Positions 1 to 10,500 of a stretch of 64,000 bases of DNA are shown one piece after another. The translations under genes were made by a program, and so were the position numbers. Origin of the DNA: Rhizophagus irregularis (lineage: Eukaryota; Glomeromycota; Glomeromycetes; Glomerales; Glomeraceae); NCBI RefSeq assembly GCF_026210795.1, contig NC_089443.1, positions 1,860,001 to 1,924,000 of the forward strand. Reading direction: 5' to 3'. Position 1 is the stretch's first letter. Each line of letters begins with the position of its first letter. Under the pieces are notes generated by a model. The model was not told the DNA's origin. It did not search any database and worked only from the letters and a program-made list of their open reading frames with translations.

Positions 1-460
1 GTGGCAAGAACTAAACTTTCTTTATACCTCTTGTGATAAAATATATATAGTTTCATGAATACTTACAAAATGGCACAGTTTCATAAAATTTAATTTTACG
101 AAATTTTCTTGTCTGGATCGCGGCTAACTAATGGCTTTATTTTTATGAAATCAATGTTTGGTTAGTTATATATTGTAACAAGTTTATAACTCCAGTTTCA
201 AAATAGATGTCAAAAATTCATCTTTTCGTTAGTCTCACAATCTTTAATTTTGAGTATAATTCCAAATTTAGTTGATTCTCGGTCAATGTAATAATAATGC
301 TTCAAAGTAATATTCAGTTAAGTGATAAAAATATCATTATTTGATTAGCTTGTTAGCATACCATTTGATTGATTACTTTTTTTATTTGGAAATTTCGAGA
401 AAAGATTCATCTTTTAGGTTGCCGCGCCACAGATGATTGCCTATCACGAAATCACATGAT
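1..460 (+). repeat. Copy 1 of the kinase-gene 3'-flank repeat
   Basis: This stretch resembles the DNA just downstream of kinase copies A (16440-17306) and B (20985-21833) in the same order. Shared blocks include TTTCATGAATA, TCATAAAATTTAATTT, the segment around TTTTTATGAAA followed by TGTTTGGTTAG, CATCTTTTCGTTAGTCTC, GATTCTCGGT and GCTTGTTA. It is more diverged than the other two are from each other. In the other two places this sequence immediately follows a plus-strand kinase-Sel1 gene, so it is likely the 3' flank of a related gene or gene relic lying to the left of base 1. Confidence 0.7.
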
Positions 461-1997
461 ATGCCATCCAAATCCGTAGTGCCAGTGTAATGATCTAGGC
501 CTAATAATGTCAAAAGTATGCTTGTTTAATAAAAATACATTATTTCTCCTAAATTCTAAATTGCGATAATTTCCCCTCATATTAAAGATCTTTTAATACC
601 ATTAATTTAATTAATGTGGCACTTTTTCATCATAAGAAAAAGTTAAAAAGATTCGAATATTAACTATTCTAGAGTAAAATATATGTTTGTATCATTTTCT
701 AAAATTTCTAATTTTTCTCAAATTATTATATTTCACTCTGATCAGATTCATGTCCTTTTTAAATATCCTGACGTTCTACTTTCATAATTTCATCAAATGA
801 TCGACTTAATATTTTCCAATCAAATGCTCTACAACATAAATTTTGACTATTCCTTTCTAAGACATACTCACTTGAATAAATTATTCATGTAATTTTCTAA
901 TCAATTAGTTTTACGTCATCACTGACATTTATTCCTTTATTTCCTTATTCACTCGATCCTTAGTTTAACGTCATTGCGGACCAATTAAAACACAATTTCA
1001 TAATATTAAAAATTTATACACTAATTTTAAATATAATACTGCGCCTCATAATTACTAAATTTAATAGGTATATTACGGCATTACACTGGCCATTTTGTGC
1101 CATGGGGAAGTCCACCACAGAACAAACTCGCCACAAATACTTTTAGTCTCGGGGTTTTTTTTTTTATTTTATTTTTTAAAAAATTTACCCTCATGGGAAT
1201 CAGTATTTTATTAGAGAAATAATATTTTATATATACATAAAATTTTTCTGAAAAACATCCCACTAGGACCCAGAAATATATATACAGGAGTAGGGTACAC
1301 AGATGCGTCGCCATCATAGTGAAATTAGACAGAGTAAAGTTTTGATTTGCGTACAATCTAAGAATTTTTCATGTTATCAAGATTGCATATTTTTATCAAA
1401 ATTTTTATATGTAAAAAATTAGTTTGCGTATTTTTGGCTTAAATTTGCTTGGCTAATCCCATATATTTACTGTACATTAACCGCATTGTAATATTTAGCA
1501 TTAATTGAAAGAAATTTCTAAGGGTTAAAAAGTGAAAATTTAGAAAATATTATTGAAAAAATGGTAAATTAGAATAAATTCTATTTTTCACATTAGTATT
1601 TAGTTTTATAAATAATAGTATAAAGTCATGATAAAATAATTAATAACTTAATGTCTGAAATTTTATTTGCATATTTTTGCAGGATTTTCAATATCAGGTG
1701 TCAATTATGTGTACTACTCATATAAAAAGTCTCTGCATACAGCTCATAGTAAAAAAAATTTTCGCCACCTGACCTTTATATATATATTTCTGGGTCCTAC
1801 CCACTCAACCAGCAAATGTATTTTATTTTATTAGGATATAATAAATAATAATTCTTACAAATACTGTAAATCATAGAAAATTTATTTATTGCTTTATAAG
1901 AAAAATTATACATAGATATTATTCATTTGATACTTATATAGATCTTTAATTAGGAAACTGTTTGACAAATTTCTTGCTAATAAAACGCTTGTAATTT
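461..1997. other. Gene-free AT-rich stretch with an inverted repeat
   Basis: No supported gene. The open frame at 1081-1356 on the minus strand has homopolymer-derived runs and no recognisable domain. An imperfect inverted repeat is present: the left arm near 1264-1285 contains GGACCCAGAAATATATAT and the right arm near 1778-1796 contains its reverse complement. The arms lie about 0.5 kb apart. They may be the ends of a decayed non-autonomous element, but I could not define a target-site duplication. Confidence 0.4.
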
Positions 1998-3560
1998 TCA
2001 CCATTCCTTATTTAAAATAGTAAGATTATTTTGAGCCATATTATTTCCTAAATTTGCTGCTTTTTTATATAACTCAAATGCTTTTTGTTTATTAACTCTA
2101 GTTCCAATTCCATAGTGATAACAATATCCTAAATAGCTTATTCCAACTGCATTTCCTAAATTTGTTGACTTTTGAAATAATTTAAATGCTTTTTGTTTAT
2201 TGATTTTAGTTCCAATTCCACAACGATAACAATCTCCTAAAAAATTTATTCCATCTACATTTCCTAAATTTGCAGCCTTTTGAAACAACTCAAATGCTTT
2301 TTGTTTATTTATATTAGTTCCAATTCCATTTTTATAACAATCTCCTAAATTAACCATTCCAAATACATTTCCTAAATCTGCTGCTTTTTGGTATAATTCA
2401 AATGATTTTTTCACATCAATATCAGTTCCAATTCCATATTCATAACAGTATCCTAAATTATATATTCCAGATGCATTTCCCAAATCTGCTGCTTTTTGAT
2501 ATAAATCAAATGCCTTTTTTCTATCAATAACAGTTTCAAATCCATTTCTATAACAGTTTCCTAAAGTGTTTAATCCAGATGCATCACCTAAATTTGCTGC
2601 TTTTTGGTATAATTCAAATGCCTTTCTCTTATCAATATCAATTCCAATTCCATATTCATAGCAATATCCTAAATTATATAATCCAGATGCATCTTCTAAA
2701 TTTGCTGCTTTATTAAATAAATCAAATGCCTTTTCCTTATTAACATCAGTTCCAAATCCATTTTTATAACAAAATCCTAAATTATTTATTCCAAATATAT
2801 TTCCTAAATCTGCTGCTTTTTGATATGATTCAAATGCTTTTTTCTTATCAATATCAGTTCCAATTCCATTCTGATAACAATATCCTAAATTATTTATTCC
2901 AAATACATTTCCTAAATCTGCCGACCTTTGATATAACTCAAATGCCTTTTTCTCATCAAGATCAGTTTCAAATCCATTTCTATAACAATCTCCTAAAGTG
3001 TTTATTCCATATGAATTACCTAAATTTGCTGCTTTTTGATATAATTCAAATGCTTTTTTCTTATCAATATCAGTTCCAATTCCTTTTTCATAACAATACC
3101 CTAAATTATTCATTCCAGATGCATTTCCTAAATCTGCTGCTTTTTGGAATAATTCAAATGACTTATTTTTATTAATATCAGTTCCAATTCCATTTTGATA
3201 ACAATATCCCAAATTAACTATTCCATATGTATTTTCTAAATTTGCTACCTTTTGATATAATTCAAATGCTTTTTGTTTATTAATACTAGTTCCAATTCCT
3301 TTAAAATAACAATATCCTAAATAATTTGTTCCTTTTGAATATCCTATTTTATCTAATTTTTCAAATAATTCAAAAGCTTTATCAAAATCTTTATCAACAC
3401 CTTTTCCATATCGATAACAACATCCAAGATTATATTGAGCTATAATATTTCCTGAATTTGCAGCTTCTTGATATAATTCAAATGCCTTTTTTTGATTAAC
3501 ATTAATTTCAATTCCTAAATAATTAAAATCCCCAAGCAAAACAATAGAGTTTGAATGATT
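1998..3560 (-). repeat. 108-bp tandem coding repeat (Sel1 units)
   Basis: The last exon of the kinase gene is a tandem array with a 108-bp period, encoding 36-aa Sel1 units. Neighbouring units are very similar in DNA. Recurring plus-strand signatures are GTTCCAATTCCATA, ATAACAATATCCTAAATTA and TTTCCTAAATCTGCTGCTTT. Such arrays gain and lose whole units by unequal exchange, so repeat number probably varies between alleles. Confidence 0.85.
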
Positions 3561-5225
3561 TTGATTATTTAATATCCAATTATAAATTTCTTTTGAAGTT
3601 ATATTATGATTATTAAGATAATTATAAATGTTTTGACTATCTTCTTCTTCCACTTCTATCGCTATCTTATTAAGAAGTTCAACCATTTCATCAACTTTTA
3701 ATATAAAATTATCATTTAACAACAGTGGAGATTCTAATTGAATGATTTGTGATTCTTCATACAACTTATTACTAGAATATGACTTATTACTAGAATCCTC
3801 AGAAGCATTTGAATTATATTGCTTATTGTTTGATAATTGGATGTTTGTATGAGAATCATCTAACTGAAAATCATTTATAATTATATTATTGTTCTTTGGA
3901 ACAATTGCATCTAATCTAGAGACAACCTGATTGGCGGTTGGACGATTATCTGGTTCATAATTCCAACAATCTAAAAAATACATAATAATTAACATTATTA
4001 ATATAGAAAATTGCTAAATCTCACCAGTGCATTAGGTAAAATTTTAAGCAGAATTTCACATTTTTAACTCTGCCCAGAACTCCACTCTAATTTTGGTAGT
4101 CCGTCACAAATAGTGATATTAGCAATACTCAATATAAATCATACTATAATTGTATTTTAATTATATTTACCAGTATAAATGTTTACATAATCTTCGGGAG
4201 TATCTGGAATAGGTTTCTCTCTTTCGCCATTTACTATTTTAATCGCTAAACTAATAGTATTTGATCCTTTATAAGGAGATTTACCACTAGATATCTCCCA
4301 TAAAAGTATTCCAATACTATAAATATCACTTTTTTTATTTAATTTGTAATTATCATTATTAAGTTTTTTTGGATCTATATAAGGGATTACCCCAAATAAT
4401 TTTGAAGACTGGAGGCTGGATGATTCTTCAATTCTTTTTGATAACCCAAAATCTGCTAATTTAATCATATTTTGATGTACTAATACATTTCTAGGATGCT
4501 ATTTACAATAAGTTTATTAATTATTATTCAAAAGATATAACAGAATATATAAAATGGTAAATGTAAATAAATGAGTTACCAAATCACGGTGAATAATCCC
4601 TTCATCATGTAAGCATAGTATAGCACAGGCTAACTGAAGTGCCATATTAGATTTATCATCCCAAGTAAGTTTATCAAAATGCTCCTTCAAATATTCTTGA
4701 AGAGTACCACTGTCTGCATATTCCATTACTAACCAATAATTTTTTGAATTATCATTTTGATTTTCTTATAAAAAAATAAAATAAAATATTTAATCAGAAT
4801 TTATAGTCAAAATAATCATAAAAGAAAATATATTGTACCTGTAATACCAAAGAAACGAATAACATTCTTATGAAAATCTACTTCACGCTGAATTTTAAGC
4901 TAAATAAAATTTTAAATTAGAAAATATCGTATTATTATATTAAGTAAAAATATATCTCTGTTACCTCTTTAACAATTTCCTTGATTGTAATATCATTGTA
5001 ATTATAAAATGATTTCAATGCTAAATAAACATTAGAGCTTCTCCAGTTGGCACGGTAAACTTTTCCAAAGCCTCCGCTCCCAATTTCTTGAAAATTACTA
5101 AATTGGTTGTATTCGTAATATTTGAAGTAATCTTTTGCGATAGCTTCTTCAATCCAATTAATCCACTCATTATTTGAATTTCCAGTAAATTTTACAGGTA
5201 TATTAGATTCATTGTTTTCAGACAT
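1998..5225 (-). CDS. TKL-like protein kinase fused to 14 Sel1 repeats
   Basis: Five exons on the minus strand: 5225-4965, 4899-4839, 4764-4580, 4498-4171 and 3970-1998, giving 935 aa with all phases consistent. The kinase domain covers about residues 43-300: glycine loop [11 protein letters not shown] (about 49-59), lysine in ALK (71), HRDL (166-169) with N173, ADFG (184-187), and DIYSIGILLWE. The APE position reads DPK, as in copies A and B. A linker (about 300-415) leads to about 14 Sel1 repeats of 36 aa (about 417-935) of the type LGYCYxxGIGTDIDKKKAFE. Sel1 repeats form an alpha-solenoid that binds proteins, so a cytosolic kinase with a scaffold or recognition arm is likely. The substrate is unknown. 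Intron positions match copies A and B, showing common descent; intron 4 is enlarged to 200 bp by a mobile element. The start was chosen because the upstream leader has stops and the N-terminus WINWIEEAIAKDYF aligns with the paralogs. Confidence 0.85.
4006..4130. mobile_element. 125-bp MITE-like element inside kinase intron 4
   Basis: The ends are GAAAATTGCTAAAT and its inverted partner ATTAGCAATACTC. The insert is flanked by the direct repeat AATATA at 4000-4005 and 4131-4136. The same termini occur at 18288-18434 upstream of kinase copy B, also flanked by an A/T-only duplication. The corresponding intron in copies A and B is only about 60 bp and lacks this segment, so this is an insertion. 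It encodes nothing and is presumably mobilised in trans. Confidence 0.75.
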
Positions 5226-7031
5226 TGTTTAGTTACTTGACTTTTTTATTGACGAAGTTAATATTTCTTTTTTTTTCTTCTTATGCAAGTTTGCGCATTT
5301 AAATAAAAGTAAGGTATTACTAAAACGTAATTGTGCATGGATGCATGAAAGTAATCTAATGTCGATCATTATTTCAATGAGAATTTTTAAATAATCGACT
5401 CGATTAAATACACTAATTATTAAATTTAAGAAATAATGAATTTACATTTAATTAACAATGTTCCTCCGATTTTTGCACATTATTAGCTTCTATAACAGAT
5501 CTTGTTGGGTATCAAGAATTAAATTTCTAACCCAAAGAATTTTTATTAAAAATAATTTCAAACAATTAATAACTAATATGATATATTTAAATAGAAATGT
5601 TAATTTAACATATTTTTTTAATAATAATAATAATAATAAATAGTAAAAAATATTAATTCTAATTTAATAATTAGGATCCGGCTGATAATTTCAAAGCTCT
5701 CCATTTGATCAAGCCTGAAAGAATTTTTATTCAAAATATAATAAAAATAATTTGCAACCAATTAATATATTTTTAAAAGTAGTATAAATTTTAATTTAAA
5801 TGTATTTTTTTTAATAAATTGGATGTAAAAATTTTTTTCGTGGATAATTTTTTTGACAATTAAGCGCTTTACAGGAACCTGTGTTTTGTTGCTTAATCAA
5901 TTACTAAATAATCATGCCATAAATTCGCATCGATTATTTATCAGCGAAATAGTCACGAATTGTAAAAATATTGCTATCGTTTCATAGTAACTCATTAGTT
6001 TTGAAATTCAATTAGAAAACATTAGTTTGAAATATTTTTGCAATGTATTAGGAGGCAATATTCGGCCAAACCAAATTACTAATATTATCTTGATGATTGG
6101 ATAGATTATAAAATTTGAGTAAAATAATTTTATCTTATCTACCAATTATTTTTTAAAATATTATACTGTATATATTCCACCACTCCCTCTTTTTTGTTCC
6201 CCCTATAGACACTGAGGGTCTTTACCTATCCACAGAGGAGGGGATATTAATATTTTAAAAAAATTTAAAAAAAATACGTGCAAAATTACGCATCACGTGA
6301 ATAATGCGAGTCTAATACTCTAATTGCAGCCATAAAATGATCGTCCATATGCAAAAAATGAAGAGCCTAAGAGCAAAATTTACATTTATTAAAATTCCGC
6401 ACATCCAGGGAGCCGAAGAACTATCTAAATAAAAATTAGTCTGTTGGTAAACTTTTGTTAAAGATGGAGTAAAGAAATTAAAAATAAGAAAACAAAACAT
6501 TAATTAAGCAAAAGCACACTAACATTTACCCTGTAATCCGTTTTTATTCCGTGAATGGATTCGTGAAAGGCTCATTTTTACGGAGTTTTTACAGAAATAA
6601 CGGATAAATTTTTTTATAGTACGTAATAAAATGAATGATAATCGACTTTATCTGTTATACTATTTATGGTTTTTTTAAATATCCTATTTTAGTATTTTGT
6701 ATTTTTGTCATCTTTTTGAAAAAAATTTTTTTTTTGTTATACAGGTTTTTATAAATATAAATTATACTATTATAAAAAAAAAATTTTTTTTTATTTACGT
6801 TTATATAATATTTTTCGATATATATATTAGTTAGTTAAAAATAAATGAGTCAATAAAGTAAATACCTGATCAGCAAAAAAAATATATATATATATATATA
6901 CAGTATACTATACATAAAATAAATCCCCTGGTTCAGTTCTCATTTTGAAAGGAAAAATAATATTCGAAACTTCTTTAAATGAAATTTATAATTTAATAGT
7001 AATGTTTTGAGAGAACAACAAAACGAAGAAA
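5226..7031. other. Intergenic region between kinase gene and small basic-protein gene
   Basis: No supported gene. It holds the leader of the minus-strand kinase gene (5226 to about 5350), trinucleotide AAT runs near 5624-5640, a pyrimidine-rich patch near 6180-6240, a 91-bp MITE-like fragment at 6529-6619 and TA dinucleotide repeats near 6885-6901 just upstream of the 7032 gene. The open frames at 5458-5643 and 6312-6500 show no coding character. Confidence 0.5.
6529..6619 (-). mobile_element. MITE-like fragment related to the element at 22689
   Basis: Read on the minus strand, this 91-bp segment matches the two ends of the 185-bp element at 22689-22873: TTATTTCTGTAAAAACTCCG, then GAGCCTTTCACG, CCATTCACGGAA and finally ACGGATTACAGGG. 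The middle part present in the larger copy is missing, so this is an internally deleted or shorter family member. One terminal GG is lost at the 6619 end. Confidence 0.65.
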
Positions 7032-7599
7032 ATGGAACCACCATCAATCACTTATTCTGGCATCCAACCTGTTAATTATCTCGGTCAAATTCATAAACAG
7101 AACGATACTAATTTTAGTTCCTCTCATAGAGAGGTTTGCAAACAACTTGATATTCGTCAAGCGATAATACGTGAAGAACACAAACAAAAGGGACAAGAGA
7201 AACTAAGTAAAAGCTCTTCGTATTCTAAACAACTATCTCAAAAAGTTGCTCAACAATTACAAGTATCACAACGTGGTCACTATATTAGAAAAGGAAACAC
7301 ATTTGCTTCTCCAGAGAATTTAGAGTGGTAAGCTTTAAGAAAGAAAAAAAATTTTTTTTAGTGAATTATTTCTTTTTTAATTGTCGTCATTATTTTTTTC
7401 TATCAGTTCTAAGTATCAAAGAAAAGATATAGATTCTATGCAGATTCCTATAATGCCCCGTGTAATTCGTCGAAGAAATCGTCGACCACTACGACGAAAA
7501 ATAAGACATGTCAATACTTTAAATCGCATTAGTCGATTATCAATACAATACACGGATCCCCCATTCACACATCAATTTTTCAATGGTTCTTCTTTTTAA
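7032..7599 (+). CDS. Small basic protein of unknown function (two exons)
   Basis: Two exons, 7032-7327 and 7407-7599, joined by a 79-bp GTAAGC...CAG intron, encode 162 aa; the phase is preserved (TG|T). I do not recognise a family. The N-terminal half is polar and Gln/Ser-rich, with a likely helical stretch including KQLDIRQAIIREEHKQKGQE. The C-terminal half is strongly basic, with MPRVIRRRNRRPLRRK (about residues 115-130), which could be a nuclear-localisation or nucleic-acid-binding segment. No signal peptide or membrane segment is visible. The start ATG has a good A-rich context (GAAAATGGAA). It lies alone between the kinase genes with TA repeats upstream. Frame continuity across a clean intron supports a real gene, but it could be lineage-specific. 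Confidence 0.6.
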
Positions 7600-10500
7600 T
7601 CAATATGATACTTGATACATTACGTTCCCAAAAGTTTTTTTTAAGAACGAAACTTATGATATGATTTATTTTTTATATTCGCTTATTAACAATATTTAAT
7701 TTAAACACCATTTTCATTTTCACTTAAGCTTAATTCAAAATGATTCGAAATCGTCGTTTTATTTCTGTAAATCGTAAATTATTAATTTAGAAATGCAAAA
7801 TCTGTTTATAGTAAAAACTCGAATAACTTAAATATCGTTAGAAATCCTATTTCGAATTTCAATACACAAACATTTTAAAGATTATAGTATTGATTCTTAA
7901 AATTAGTAATAAATAATCTATACCAATTTGGTCATTCTTCTAACCGAACTTCAATTTCTTTTATTGAATATAATAAAATTATATAAAGTGGATTATTATC
8001 TACATAATACGCATGTTGTAGCCTATCTGTGACATCCAAATATCATTCAAATATATTTTTAGAGAAAAATTTCTTGTTACGTCATAAATACATAATTATT
8101 TTATATCCTATTATAATTAAGGGCAATTTGCTTTTTTTTTCTTTCTTCCTTTTTTTTTATTGAAATTCTACGAATTTTTTTAATGTAAAAGAGTTATCAA
8201 TCAATGAATACTAATTAAGTGATTCATTTTATTCTAGTAAGATAAATAATAATCAATTTAGCAATTCAACCAGCAAACTCTGGTATTACACAAATGCACA
8301 TATATACTTTAATAGGAATTTCTATTTGTACACGGTGTATCAACTTCCATCCAAAATAAGGCGATCATTTAATGCACCTTTGACGCCCTCAATTAAATAA
8401 CCCTGCATAATAGACAAAAAAAATACATTTATTTGTAAAGTTATATTTATTAAAATATCTTTTTTGCGGAATTTTTCGTTATAAGATCATGTGATTCATG
8501 CTTGAAACATTGAGAAATTTTCTATATTGGTTTAGAATTCCGATTTATTAATTGGAAAAAGAAAAATCAGGTTACATTTACAACTATTTGGGAGTCGTTG
8601 AATGAGAAGTTTTTAAGCAAGGCGTTATAGTAAATATTGCAATAACGTTAATTTTGGTAAGCATTATTCTTGATATCAATGATAATTTCCAATTACCTTT
8701 GTTAAAACGTACAAGAACATTTTACTGTCTAAAATTAATCATAATTATTGGTAAATTTTTTTTACCAGTAATTTCCAATTACTTATTTTATTGTATTTTA
8801 TTTTTTTTTTTGAATTTGATGTTAAACAAACATTTCCAAATATAGTAAATTCATAATGAGCGGCTGAACATAACAAAAGGATTATTTTTTTTTGTTTACA
8901 AGATTATTTTTCTTACAGGAGAAACACTTTGTTCTTTCCTAATGATGATGGTTTTGCTTCTTTATTTACTATTACCTAGCATACAAATACCAACAAAAGA
9001 GTAAAAAAAATAATAATATTTCAACAAATTTTTTTGTTTATTTCTTTTTGACAATGAAAAAAATTTTAGAGTTCAATACCCCATCAACAAAAATAATAAT
9101 AATAATAATAATAAAAACAGAATAAATATATATTTTTTAATTCGTTCATGATTTTAAAGTTTTTACGCCAACACATTTAATTATTGCTTTTTAAATTCCT
9201 TAAAAGGAAATTTAAGATGATGAAATATTTATTTATCATTACTGTAAAAAGATGCTTTTATTTACCGGAGATAATAAACCGCGATAAGAAAAAAAATATT
9301 TATCCAAAATTAGAATTACTTACGAAACGTTCCCTAAAGAAATTATTATAATCATTACAGTACAGCTGGAAACATATGTTACTACAGTATTACAGTACTG
9401 AGTCTAATTCTGAGTATGTTTAATATTTTTTAACACGAGGAGGAATTCTATTTGTAAATATCGACATACAGTAAGACCAGCGTTTACCGCTAAATCTCAT
9501 TCTATTTTCGTGAATTTAGCTTCATATTATTATTTTTTGGTCATTATTGGCTGAAAGTCTGAAATAAAAGTAATTAAGCTGGGACTTATTACTTTTTACG
9601 TTTTCTTAATACTTTTTTACCTTCTTTCAATTTTTTAACATATATGGTAATTATTATTATAAATTATTATCCTTTATTCTTTCGTTCATACATCTTATTT
9701 ATTATTTATATTATCATTAGTTATTATTATTTTAAAATATCATGTTATTATTTAGAAATTATAGGTATATATTAGATTACTTTTGAATGGATGAATCTTA
9801 CTTGTACAGTATGTACGTATTTATAGTATATACTGAATATATGTATGTATGTACCTGATTCGAAATTAAAAATATAAAAATATAAGATAATAATCGTTAG
9901 AATAAATATAATTCGGAATTATGGATATTATGATTGCAATTGGTCACATATTATGAGGTCAAGGCCATTTATCTGAACACACACAAAAGTTTTATCATCA
10001 TCTGATTAAAAAAAGATAGAAAATAAAATCGTACGAATAATTGAGTTCTGTTGTCTTTAATTGCTTTAATTATAATTTATTAATTACCGTAATATTACTT
10101 GCCGTGTTATTATTGGTTACCGATATCACAATACCATTATTACCGATTTTTTTTTTTAAAAAAAAGAATTCATTAAGATATCATCTCTCTTTATACTTAA
10201 TAACTCTCGGATCATCGATCGAATAGTCTAGTGGAAAATAAAAATATCCTATTTTAATATTAAATATTGTAATGTGTATTATACGTATCCTTTTAATTTC
10301 TTTTTTTGTAACTTAGCTTTTATTATTTGCGCTCACGAGGTAATTTCTTGTTCAACCTCGTTTATACTTATATGACCATAATGCCGTAATGCAGGCCAAA
10401 ATCACGTGACTGTCACGCCAATCAACTACAGTGACCAGTTTCATCATTCACGCCGTAATTTTTGTAATTTAAATTATTTTATCTTAGTACATGACAAAAA

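Noticed and set aside
2825-3175. Plus-strand 116-codon open frame with repeated FLNLLLF words
   Set aside because: It is the antisense shadow of the 108-bp Sel1 coding repeat of the minus-strand kinase gene.
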